A stretch of 64,000 nucleotides of DNA from CALBZG01 sp964486295 (GTDB lineage Bacteria > Bacillota > Clostridia > Peptostreptococcales > Anaerovoracaceae): contig CAZAMF010000002.1 of the NCBI GenBank assembly GCA_964486295.1, positions 1 through 64,000 on the forward strand. The letters run 5' to 3'. The notes beneath the pieces are model-generated. The model ran no database searches, was not told where the DNA came from, and saw nothing but the letters and a program-made list of their open reading frames with translations. Shown piece after piece: positions 8,790 to 15,568 of the stretch (its first letter is position 1; every line of letters starts with the position of its first letter). Position numbers and translations under genes: made by a program.

Positions 8790-9734
8790 TTGTCTTTTGC
8801 AACTGACATTAAAAACGAACTGGCCCACATCGTGCCGGAAAAGAAGTGCTGTATGCTGGCTGAAATCGCTGGATTTATCAGATTCTGCGGAAGCGTCAGG
8901 ATACGAAGTGGAAAAATGCAGCCCATCCTGACTGTAGACAACCTGGAAGTGGCAAGTCATTATCAGCGGCTTTTCAAGCAGTATTTCGGCGTGGAAATGG
9001 AAATGGAAATCAGTTCCGGCGCGTCTTTTAAGAAAGGCAGCCTTTATCATATGACCGTCGTGGATCCCGAGGGCACTATAGGTGAAAAGATTCTGAGGGA
9101 GGCCGGCATTTTGATGGTTCGGGAGGGCTTCGATACCCTGTCTGACGGCATTTATGATGAATTGATCCGGACAAAATGCTGCAGGAAATCCTACCTGCGA
9201 GGGGCTTTTTTGGGAATCGGCACCGTGAATAATCCTGAAAAGGGTTACCATCTGGAATTCGTCTGTAACACCCAGGCACTGGCAAAGGATCTTGTAAGGC
9301 TGATCAATAGCTTTGTGGACCTTCATGCAAAAATGACCGAACGAAAAAACCGTTGGGTGGTTTATGTAAAAGAATCCGAGCAAATCATCGACATATTGAA
9401 TATCGTTGGAGCCCATGGTCATCTTCTGAGATACGAAGAAATTCGGCTGGAGAGGGAATTGCGAAATTCAGCGAATCGATTGAAGAACTGTGACGATGCG
9501 AATACCGATAAAATCGTGAATACTGCACAGAGGCAATTGGCAGCTATTCGAAAGATCGAGGAGAAGAAAGGCTTGCAGTGGCTGCCGGACAAATTATATG
9601 AAATGGCACTGACCCGTATCAACAATCCGGAGGACGGGCTGGCCGAGCTGGGCGAACAAATGGATCCGCCATTAAAAAAATCCGGCGTCAACCATCGCTT
9701 AAAAAAAATAGAGGAATTAGCGGAGAAACTATGA
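8790..9734 (+). CDS. whiA: DNA-binding protein WhiA (TTG start)
   Basis: A WhiA family protein: an N-terminal LAGLIDADG-like domain (MSFATDIKNELAHI, CCMLAEIAGFIRFCG) and a C-terminal helix-turn-helix (NPEDGLAELGEQMDPPLKKSGVNHRLKKIEELA). It has 314 residues, the usual size. In Firmicutes WhiA affects cell division and chromosome segregation. The start is TTG at 8790 with GAGAGG upstream. The stop overlaps the ATG of rlmD (ATGA), so the two genes are translationally coupled. Confidence 0.95.
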   Translation: MSFATDIKNELAHIVPEKKCCMLAEIAGFIRFCGSVRIRSGKMQPILTVDNLEVASHYQRLFKQYFGVEMEMEISSGASFKKGSLYHMTVVDPEGTIGEKILREAGILMVREGFDTLSDGIYDELIRTKCCRKSYLRGAFLGIGTVNNPEKGYHLEFVCNTQALAKDLVRLINSFVDLHAKMTERKNRWVVYVKESEQIIDILNIVGAHGHLLRYEEIRLERELRNSANRLKNCDDANTDKIVNTAQRQLAAIRKIEEKKGLQWLPDKLYEMALTRINNPEDGLAELGEQMDPPLKKSGVNHRLKKIEELAEKL

Positions 9735-11119
9735 TACAAGTTGGAAACACTCTTGAAATCAGAATACAAGATATATCGAATGAAGGTCATGGCATCGGCA
9801 GAGCAGAGGGCATGGCCTTATTTGTTAAGGATACCTTGCCGGGGGATCTGGTTCGGGTTCACGTTACAAAGCTGAAAAAGAACTACGGTTTTGCTGAAAA
9901 AATATTGATGGTCGAACCATCTCCTGACAGAATTCAAGCCGCTTGCCCATATGCCGGGGAATGCGGGGGATGCTTGTTCCAGAACCTTGAGTATTCTGCA
10001 CAGCTACGGCTGAAGGAGGAACAGGTTCGATCAAAGCTTACCAGACTTGCAGGGATCAAAGATCCCGAGATTCATCATATCATCGGCATGGATAAGCCTT
10101 ATCGGTATAGGAACAAAGCAGTCATGCAGATTGCGGAAGATGGCAGCGTCGGCTTCTACAAAGCCAGAAGTCATGAAGTGATCAATTGCGAAACCTGCAT
10201 GCTTCAGACTAAAGCTGCGGAAGCTGCAGCGTCGGCACTTCGGGATTTTATTAAAACTGATCATATTAGCGTGTACGATTCGATTTCCGGCAAAGGGCTT
10301 CTGCGGAATTTGATCGTGCGGACATCCTGGAGTACACAGGAGGTCATGGTGGTGCTGGTGATCAATGGAAAAGGCATACCGAATGTTGAAAAGCTGGTCA
10401 CAATGATGGATGATCGAATCAGCGAGCTGGCTGAATCGGAAGATGAGCCAGGTTATTCCCTTGAGAGTGTTCATATAAATATTAATAAGAAACCGGGGTC
10501 GGAGATCCTGGGTGATCAATCCGTTTTGATTGCAGGGAGACAGGTAATACCCGATGAAATCGGGCCTCTGAAATTTGAAATCTCGTCCATGTCTTTTTAT
10601 CAGGTGAATCCCGTTCAGATGGAAAAACTTTATGAAAAGGCACTGGAATACGCAGGGCTCACGGGCATTGAAACCGTATTGGATCTGTACTGCGGCGTGG
10701 GCACCATTGGCTTGCTGGCTGCATCGAAAGCCAGGAAAGTCATTGGTATAGAATCAGTGCGGGGAGCCGTTATTGATGCCAACAGAAACGCCGTGATCAA
10801 CGGCATCGTGAACGCGACTTATATATGCGGACCAGCGGAAACTGAGCTACCGAAGCTATTACAGGAAGAGGGCTTTACCGCAGATGTAGCGATCCTGGAT
10901 CCGCCCCGGACAGGCTGTGACCCAGCGCTGCTGGAAGCCATTGCGGCTGCTGATGTCAAGCGCATCGTGTATGTCAGCTGCGATCCGGCTACTCTCTCCC
11001 GGGATATCCGGATTCTGATCAGCAAAGGTTATCAATTCGTGGAAGCGACCCCGGTTGATATGTTCCCGTGGACGGGGCATGTTGAGACGGTAGTATTGAT
11101 GTCAAGCAAAGATAAATAA
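9731..11119 (+). CDS. rlmD: 23S rRNA (uracil-C5)-methyltransferase RlmD/RumA
   Basis: A 462-residue SAM-dependent RNA methyltransferase. In order it has an N-terminal TRAM domain, an iron-sulfur Cys set (CPYAGECGGCLFQ plus a Cys near residue 157), the SAM motif VLDLYCGVGTIGLLAA and the catalytic VSCDPATLSRD. The C-terminus VDMFPWTGHVETVVLMS is the normal family end. It is the last gene of the murB operon. Its 3' end contains a 14-bp sequence repeated at 14604, consistent with use as an integration site by a mobile element. Confidence 0.95.
   Translation: MIQVGNTLEIRIQDISNEGHGIGRAEGMALFVKDTLPGDLVRVHVTKLKKNYGFAEKILMVEPSPDRIQAACPYAGECGGCLFQNLEYSAQLRLKEEQVRSKLTRLAGIKDPEIHHIIGMDKPYRYRNKAVMQIAEDGSVGFYKARSHEVINCETCMLQTKAAEAAASALRDFIKTDHISVYDSISGKGLLRNLIVRTSWSTQEVMVVLVINGKGIPNVEKLVTMMDDRISELAESEDEPGYSLESVHININKKPGSEILGDQSVLIAGRQVIPDEIGPLKFEISSMSFYQVNPVQMEKLYEKALEYAGLTGIETVLDLYCGVGTIGLLAASKARKVIGIESVRGAVIDANRNAVINGIVNATYICGPAETELPKLLQEEGFTADVAILDPPRTGCDPALLEAIAAADVKRIVYVSCDPATLSRDIRILISKGYQFVEATPVDMFPWTGHVETVVLMSSKDK
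11054..11067 (+). repeat. Direct repeat copy 1 (putative attL) inside rlmD
   Basis: GTTGATATGTTCCC, encoding VDMFP of RlmD, occurs again exactly at 14604-14617. The next bases also partly match (gtggac versus ttgaac). The 3' end of rlmD/rumA is a known insertion site for integrative elements in Firmicutes. No integrase gene is present between the copies. Confidence 0.5.
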
Positions 11120-11200
11120 TAGGCCCGGAAAGGCCTAAAATCAGAGGTTTCCAGACTTTCGGTAATAACTGCCGATTGCTGGGGACCTTTCTTTTTGTTT
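11120..11200 (+). terminator. Tandem hairpins ending the murB-rlmD operon
   Basis: A first hairpin, TAGGCC/GGCCTA, sits at 11120-11137. A second, AGGTTTCCAG (11145-11154), pairs with CTGGGGACCT (11179-11188) through two G-U pairs and is followed by a T-rich run. From here to 11532 I see only AT-rich sequence with two TATAAT-like boxes (11456-11461, 11466-11471), which may form the promoter of the next gene. Confidence 0.6.
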
Positions 11201-11532
11201 TTCAAAAGCAGTTCGGGGACTAGAAGAATTGTTAGGTTGGGACTATAGAACTGATTTTTGCTTTGCGAGTTAAGGGAACTGCTGTTTTTATGATAGGTTG
11301 AGTGTGTGGTTTTGATATCAAAGGTTGATTAGTACAACAACAAGAAGGTAAGAAATATAGATTTTTCGGGAGTTGGGGGAGGAACTCTGACTCACGGACT
11401 TTTGTGAAAAAACAATTATATTTATAAAATCGTCTTATTTGTGCTAAAATTAAGCTATAATGTGTTATAATATAAACCTGTAATTAAAATATAACCATTA
11501 CAGAATACCCTTGTAAGAAATGGAGGACAAAG

Positions 11533-11748
11533 ATGTTATTAAATAATATTGAAAAGGATATTAAAATGAAATGTCTGGAAAACGATATTACTCAGATGGG
11601 TCTTGCGGAGAAAATTGGCAAGACTGGTCAGTATATAAATCGTATTGTGAAAAAGAGTGGTGGGGTATTGAATAAAACTTTTGTGCAGATTATGGAAGGC
11701 TTGGGATATGACATTGAATTAATCTACGTGAAGAGAGAGGGAAAATGA
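11533..11748 (+). CDS. Small XRE-type regulator of a type I restriction locus
   Basis: A 71-residue single helix-turn-helix protein (CLENDITQMGLAEKIGKTGQYINRIVKK). TGGAGGACAAAG precedes the ATG. Such short regulators are commonly the first gene of clostridial type I restriction-modification operons. Here the next frame, 1 nt on, is indeed the beginning of hsdM, but that gene is destroyed. The regulator is therefore probably an orphan. Confidence 0.8.
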   Translation: MLLNNIEKDIKMKCLENDITQMGLAEKIGKTGQYINRIVKKSGGVLNKTFVQIMEGLGYDIELIYVKREGK

Positions 11749-11749
11749 T

Positions 11750-11896
11750 ATGAATAAGCAGCAACTTGCAGCAACAATATGGGAATCTGCAAATCAAATG
11801 AGGTCAAAAATTGAGGCTAATGAGTATAAGGATTTTATTCTTGGCTTTATTTTCTATAAATATTTATCTGACATGACCCCTGTTTTCGCATATTAA
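11750..11896 (+). pseudogene. hsdM: hsdM (type I restriction-modification methylase) 5' fragment, cut by an IS
   Basis: The first 41 codons (NKQQLAATIWESANQMRSKI, then ANEYKDFILGFIFYKYLSD) are the conserved N-terminus of the HsdM methylase subunit. From about 11874 the frame runs into the left end of the insertion sequence and stops after seven foreign codons. The remainder of hsdM, hsdS and hsdR does not reappear on the other side of the IS. The locus therefore lost the rest by deletion. Confidence 0.85.
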
Positions 11897-11901
11897 GAAT
11901 G

Positions 11902-12876
11902 TTAGGCATTGCCTGCAATTTGCACTGCGTATTCTTCCGGAGTCAAGTTCCCAAGATAAGAATGAGGCCTTTCCCGATTGTATTCCTGGCGCCATGCTTC
12001 AATTATATCCCTTGCCTCAGAGAGATTATGAAACCAATGCTGATTTAGGCATTCCGCACGAAATTTTCCATTAAAGCTTTCGATAAAACCGTTCTGCATT
12101 GGTTTCCCCGGGTCAATGAATATATGCTCTACACGGTGGTCGTAAGCCCACGCATTCATGACGTTGCTGGTAAATTCGGATCCATTATCAGTTAAAATCT
12201 CTTTCAACAAGCCACGAAAAAGAGCAACCCGGTTCAATACTGCTGATACTCTTCGACCAGTTAGGGAACTGTCCACTTCGAGCGCAAGGCATTCTCGGGT
12301 GACTTCATCAATAACCGTTAAGACTCTAATATTTGAGCCAAACCTCGTCCTGTCGCTTACGAAATCCATTGACCAACGTGCGTTCGCTTCCGTAATGGCG
12401 CGTTCTGGCATTCCGCGTTTTTCATATTTCTTCTTTTTACTTCGCGTTGACAGGGTCAATCCTGCCGCTTTGTATAGCCTGTATGTTTTCTTATGGTTGA
12501 TGTAAATACCTTCGCGCTGCAGCATAATATGCAGTCTGCGATATCCAAATCGCTTCCAACGGGCTGATAATGCTACAAGACGCTTCGAAATATCATCGTC
12601 CAAGCTCTTGTCCGTTGGCCGATATCGTTTACTATTTTGGCTGATTCCAATCAGCCTGCACGCACGACGCTCGCTTATATCGTAGATATTCATTATCTCG
12701 GAAGCTATCTTGCGTTTCACGGCAGGCTTTAGACGTTTTTTGAGATTACGCCTTTCAATATCTTGTTGTCCAAGGACAAGTCGGCTACCATTTCCTTCAG
12801 CCGTCGGTTTTCTTCTTCGAGCTGTTTCAGTCTTTTTGCCTCGCTGACATCCATGCCGCCGTACTTGCTTTTCCAA
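11902..12876 (-). CDS. IS3-family transposase OrfB (DDE integrase domain)
   Basis: It carries the HTH_21 region (YDISERRACRLIGISQNSKRY) and an rve/DDE domain with all three acidic residues: Asp in WSMDFVSD, Asp in ILTDNGSEF and Glu in NGFIESFNG, ending in RPHSYLGNLTPEEYA. It is probably made as an OrfAB fusion by -1 frameshifting at 12735-12741. The frame upstream of the slip site, to 12876, overlaps orfA and may not be translated by itself. The catalytic core looks intact, so the IS may be mobile. Confidence 0.88.
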   Translation of the reverse strand: MEKQVRRHGCQRGKKTETARRRKPTAEGNGSRLVLGQQDIERRNLKKRLKPAVKRKIASEIMNIYDISERRACRLIGISQNSKRYRPTDKSLDDDISKRLVALSARWKRFGYRRLHIMLQREGIYINHKKTYRLYKAAGLTLSTRSKKKKYEKRGMPERAITEANARWSMDFVSDRTRFGSNIRVLTVIDEVTRECLALEVDSSLTGRRVSAVLNRVALFRGLLKEILTDNGSEFTSNVMNAWAYDHRVEHIFIDPGKPMQNGFIESFNGKFRAECLNQHWFHNLSEARDIIEAWRQEYNRERPHSYLGNLTPEEYAVQIAGNA

Positions 12877-12992
12877 CGGTAAAAAGTTTGCTCGGATATA
12901 TTATTTTCTCTCACAATATCCGCTGCTTTTTTTCCATTATCTTGTTCCTTGAGAATCCTGATGATCTGTTCTTCTGTAAATCTTTTCTTCAT
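12729..12992 (-). CDS. IS3-family transposase OrfA (helix-turn-helix)
   Basis: An 87-residue HTH_Tnp_1-type protein: KRFTEEQIIRILKEQDNG, a helix-turn-helix around ENNISEQTFYRWKSKYGG, and a leucine-zipper-like coiled coil (LKQLEEENRRLKEMVADLSLDNKIL). The ATG at 12992 has TAAGGAGTGATC upstream and is preferred over the GTG three codons earlier. Its last codons contain the frameshift site. Confidence 0.88.
   Translation of the reverse strand: MKKRFTEEQIIRILKEQDNGKKAADIVRENNISEQTFYRWKSKYGGMDVSEAKRLKQLEEENRRLKEMVADLSLDNKILKGVISKNV
12735..12741 (-). other. Programmed -1 frameshift site A AAA AAC
   Basis: Read on the minus strand in the orfA frame, TCA AAA AAC GTC TAA contains the heptamer A_AAA_AAC two codons before the orfA stop. 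A -1 slip gives AAA AAA CGT, exactly the KKR of the orfB frame. This would fuse the zinc-free HTH/coiled coil to the DDE domain. Confidence 0.75.
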
Positions 12993-13078
12993 GTTGATCA
13001 CTCCTTAATCATTGCATTTTTGATTTTATCGTATTGTGACTAACATTCCTATTGACGAAGTTTTTTGGGCTCAGGTCA

Positions 13079-13343
13079 CAATGAAAATGCAATCAACTTA
13101 CACCACATAATTCAATTTGATGATGATTTCAATATCGATGAAAATAATAAGGATTCACTTCCGTCAGAAGCCGGTAATAAAGATGGAGATGCTGACAGCC
13201 CCTCTGAAAATGTGTATAATGGTAATAGCTCCAACAACTCACAGGATGTCAGTAATAATGGCAGTGATGTAAATAGCCCGCAAGTAAATAACGGTGCGGA
13301 AGATTTATCTGGTTCGCCTGAGGCAGAAAATGCGAGTGAGTAA
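13079..13343 (+). pseudogene. 5'-truncated ORF with Asn/Asp/Ser-rich tail
   Basis: An open frame enters from the right end of the IS and continues for about 87 codons to a stop at 13341. It reads HNENAINLHHIIQFDDDF and then a low-complexity acidic tail of N, D, S and G. There is no start or ribosome binding site outside the IS, so it looks like the 3' end of a gene beheaded by the IS event. The tail composition resembles that of the small exported protein at 14197. No function can be assigned. Confidence 0.45.
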
Positions 13344-13393
13344 AGTTTGTAACAAATGTTTTATTCAAGAAATATTTTATGGGGGTGAAAATT

Positions 13394-14125
13394 ATGAAAA
13401 CAAATGTAATTCTGAAAGATAATATCCGTTTATTGATAATGATGAGCATTGTTATTGGTGCTATTGGATTGATGACGGGATGCAAAGGTGAAACATCATA
13501 TAATCCGAACATCGATCCAGATAATTTTGTTGACGTTATTGATAATAAGTATATGCCGCTTGAAATTGGAACAGCGTATATTTATGAAGGAACAACAGAA
13601 GATGGGTTTGAACATATTGAAGTTGTTGTGACTCCCGACAAAAAAGACATTATGGGAGTTACTTGTACTGTCGTAAGCGATCAGGTAAAGATAGATGGTG
13701 TTTTGGAAGAAGCCACTTATGATTGGTATGCACAGGACAAGGACGGAAACGTATGGTATTTCGGTGAGGACTCGAAGACTTATGAAAATGGCAAAGTAAA
13801 AAGTACCGAAGGGTCTTGGGAGGCAGGAATTGATGGAGCCCTGCCAGGAATTGTTATGAAATCAAATATCAAAAAAGATGACACATATAGACAAGAATAT
13901 TATTACAAACATGCGGAAGATATGGCCCAAATAATCGGGTTTGAAGAATCTGTTAAGATTGGTGCTAATAGTTACACAAATGTTCTTAAGACTAAAGAAT
14001 GGACTCCTCTGGAATCCGGGTTTACTGAGGAAAAATATTATGCTGCTGGGGTTGGAATGATTGCGGAAGAAATAATACTAGGTGGACAAGGTAGGATTGA
14101 ATTGATTGATGTCATTAAAAAATAA
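13394..14125 (+). CDS. Predicted lipoprotein of unknown function
   Basis: A 243-residue protein with a lipoprotein signal: a hydrophobic stretch at residues 11-26, then LMTGC with the lipid-attachment Cys at 30. It should be anchored outside the membrane. The mature part is beta-rich and acidic, with MPLEIGTAYIYEG and DGNVWYFGEDSKTYENGK resembling extracellular domains of DUF-type lipoproteins. I do not recognise a specific family. The ATG at 13394 is chosen because GGGGGTG precedes it. It lies in the accessory segment after the IS. Confidence 0.7.
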   Translation: MKTNVILKDNIRLLIMMSIVIGAIGLMTGCKGETSYNPNIDPDNFVDVIDNKYMPLEIGTAYIYEGTTEDGFEHIEVVVTPDKKDIMGVTCTVVSDQVKIDGVLEEATYDWYAQDKDGNVWYFGEDSKTYENGKVKSTEGSWEAGIDGALPGIVMKSNIKKDDTYRQEYYYKHAEDMAQIIGFEESVKIGANSYTNVLKTKEWTPLESGFTEEKYYAAGVGMIAEEIILGGQGRIELIDVIKK

Positions 14126-14196
14126 TTTCGTATGACTCGATAAAATGAAAGCAGTTAAACAAATAATTTAGATAATTTATTTAGGTGATGGATAAA

Positions 14197-14493
14197 ATGG
14201 ATAAGAAAAAAATCGCAACATTAGCTTTAGTAGGCGTACTTGCACTTGGAGGAACAGTAAACGCTTTTGCGACAACAGCAAATGCAGCTTTGCAAAATAG
14301 CCAGAAGGCAACGGTTGAAGAACAAGCTACAGAAGCTGAAGCACAGGATGAAAATCTCAATGACAACCAGAGCAATATCGACAATAATGACGAAGGCAAT
14401 GTCAATGACGACCAAAGTGGCATCGATAATAATGATGAAGGCAATGTCAATGACAGCCAGAGTAGCAACGAAAATAATAATATAAACGAATAA
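14197..14493 (+). CDS. Small exported protein with Asn/Asp-rich repeat tail
   Basis: A 98-residue protein. Residues 2-28 form a signal peptide (KKKIATLALVGVLALGGTVNAFA) with a likely signal-peptidase site near AFA-TT or ANA-A. The mature part is acidic, with an imperfect 16-residue repeat (SNIDNNDEGNVNDDQ, then SGIDNNDEGNVNDSQ) and no Cys. It is likely to be disordered and secreted or wall-associated; the repeat could bind cations, which is inference. AGGTGA precedes the ATG at 14197 by 8 nt. Confidence 0.65.
   Translation: MDKKKIATLALVGVLALGGTVNAFATTANAALQNSQKATVEEQATEAEAQDENLNDNQSNIDNNDEGNVNDDQSGIDNNDEGNVNDSQSSNENNNINE
14345..14475 (+). repeat. Imperfect tandem repeat coding the acidic tail
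   Basis: A unit of about 48 nt coding N/D-rich (S-x-I-D-N-N-D-E-G-N-V-N-D) is present twice in full, with a partial third copy. The copies differ at a few bases. It could vary in copy number between strains. Confidence 0.6.
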
Positions 14494-14520
14494 GTAATAT
14501 TGGAATTAGTTTTTAAGGGG

Positions 14521-14559
14521 GCACTGACATGACAGCTCAAGAGCGTGATTGTTCAGTGC
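14521..14559 (+). terminator. Hairpin after the small exported protein (weak)
   Basis: GCACTGA at 14521 pairs with TCAGTGC at 14553. No T-run follows, so it is only a possible terminator. Confidence 0.3.
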
Positions 14560-14603
14560 TCACTGATTATTAATAATGTAAAAAATTTGAGGAGAACAAA
14601 AAA

Positions 14604-14617
14604 GTTGATATGTTCCC
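14604..14617 (+). repeat. Direct repeat copy 2 (putative attR) and rlmD-tail remnant
   Basis: An exact copy of the rlmD 3' sequence GTTGATATGTTCCC. About 93 nt later (14711) CATGTTGAG recurs, again as in the rlmD end, and the local frame reads HSSHVEACALLVR, which looks like a second RlmD-type C-terminus. The non-coding stretch 14560-14770 is therefore best explained as scar tissue from integration at rlmD. Confidence 0.5.
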
Positions 14618-14770
14618 TTGAACGTCAGTTTTCAGAAAAATAGCCAAAAAGCTATTGATAAGTTTCCGAGAACGCAAGGTGCAAATGACATCATTGCTGT
14701 CCACTCGAGCCATGTTGAGGCATGTGCTCTCTTAGTGAGGTAACGAACGTAGAGTCGCAACCAATTGAAC

Positions 14771-14815
14771 AAAAATCGGGACTGAAAAGTAAGCTTTCAA
14801 ACCCGATTTTTTTTA
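14771..14815 (+). terminator. Strong intrinsic terminator ahead of the hgc locus
   Basis: AAAAATCGGG pairs with CCCGATTTTT, with an inner TGAAA/TTTCA stem, and is followed by eight T. It insulates the marR-hgcAB promoter from upstream transcription. Confidence 0.85.
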
Positions 14816-14865
14816 TGGTTTACAGTATCCTAAAACACGAATAAATATTTCTAAAAGATGAAAAT

Positions 14866-14900
14866 AATTGTTGCAATATGCAACAATTTAATGTTACAAT
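14866..14900 (+). promoter_or_regulatory. marR-hgc promoter with 23-bp palindromic operator
   Basis: A perfect inverted repeat AATTGTTGCA-ATA-TGCAACAATT covers 14866-14888. A -35 TTGCAA (14872-14877) lies inside it, and a -10 TACAAT (14895-14900) follows at 17-bp spacing. TTGC/GCAA palindromes are typical MarR-family sites. The most economical reading is autorepression by the MarR protein encoded directly downstream, controlling the whole hgc unit. Confidence 0.7.
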
Positions 14901-14923
14901 AATTTCATGAAGAGGTGATTATT

Positions 14924-15370
14924 ATGACTGACATAGAAAAAGCAAGTCAGCTTCGTGAACTTATACGATTAATGGAGCGGAAACTTGGTGTCCTAGAGGA
15001 TGACGGAATAGCCTGCTGCGGCGTCTCGATGGCGCAGTGCCACGCGCTGGTTGAAATTGGACGCGTCGGCAATATTTCACTTGTCGAACTGGCAAAGCTG
15101 CTGGACCTCGATAGCAGCACAATGAGCCGCACTGTCAACAACCTGGTCGGCCATAACTTAGCTGAAAGAGAGCTTGACCCAAACGACAGACGATATGTAA
15201 CAATCAAGCTTACGCCGGAAGGAATGAAATCCTTTAATGAAATCGAATCTAATATGAGAAACTATTTTATGCAAATCTTCAGGGCGATCCCCAACGATAA
15301 GCAGGAGCAGGTTCTTGATAGCATTCAAATTCTGCTGCAAGCTATATCAGAATCGGGATGCTCTTCATAA
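14924..15370 (+). CDS. MarR-family regulator with Cys-Cys sensor motif
   Basis: A 148-residue MarR winged-helix protein: recognition region LAKLLDLDSSTMSRTVNNLVGHNLAERE, wing DPNDRRYVTIKLT. Near the N-terminus it has vicinal Cys31-Cys32 and Cys39 (ACCGVSMAQCHAL), and a C-terminal Cys; these could sense thiophilic metals or redox state. The ATG at 14924 follows AGAGGTGATT. It is the first gene of the hgc unit and has a matching palindrome over its promoter. Its effector (mercury, arsenic or another) is not determinable from sequence. Confidence 0.88.
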   Translation: MTDIEKASQLRELIRLMERKLGVLEDDGIACCGVSMAQCHALVEIGRVGNISLVELAKLLDLDSSTMSRTVNNLVGHNLAERELDPNDRRYVTIKLTPEGMKSFNEIESNMRNYFMQIFRAIPNDKQEQVLDSIQILLQAISESGCSS

Positions 15371-15378
15371 GGAGGTCA

Positions 15379-15531
15379 ATGAAAATGATTATTATCTTAC
15401 TTTTTGTATTTGCGGTTTTGATCGCCGGCGCTACATTACTCAGCAATAATAATACAGATGCAGTCATGGATGAGTATTGCAGGCTCGAATGCACGGATAA
15501 TAAAATTATGGATTATTCTATCTGCTGCTAA
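15379..15531 (+). CDS. 50-residue single-pass membrane peptide with terminal vicinal cysteines
   Basis: A small ORF between marR and hgcA, with TAAGGAGGTC placed 3 nt before its ATG. Residues 3-21 form a hydrophobic helix (IIILLFVFAVLIAGATLL). The hydrophilic tail holds Cys34, Cys38 and a C-terminal Cys49-Cys50 (YCRLEC and SICC). It ends 37 nt before hgcA. I know of no described family. The position, strong ribosome binding site and Cys pattern suggest a metal-binding or thiol-relay role with HgcAB; this is inference. Confidence 0.7.
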   Translation: MKMIIILLFVFAVLIAGATLLSNNNTDAVMDEYCRLECTDNKIMDYSICC

Positions 15532-15568
15532 AATAATCCAAGGTTTGTATTGTAAGGAGTGATCTAAA

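Larger units (their letters stand above)
11874..13078 (-). mobile_element. IS3-family insertion sequence, apparently complete (about 1.2 kb)
   Basis: The element is delimited by ends that both begin TGACC when read inward: TGACCCCTG on the left and TGACCTGAGCCC on the right, complementary strand. A further inverted match GAATGTTAG lies at 11897-11905 and 13040-13048. It carries orfA and orfB in the IS3 arrangement on the minus strand with a slippery heptamer between them. No target duplication is visible: the flanks are ACA and CAA, which suggests a deletion next to the element. The end type and OrfB motifs fit the IS407-like branch, from memory. Confidence 0.85.

Noticed and set aside
8268..9422. 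384-codon open frame on the minus strand
   Set aside because: It lies antisense to the clearly real PHP and whiA genes, has no ribosome binding site and no recognisable domain; it is a by-product of codon bias.
12158..12505. 115-codon + strand frame inside the insertion sequence
   Set aside because: It is antisense to the DDE domain of OrfB, with no ribosome binding site.
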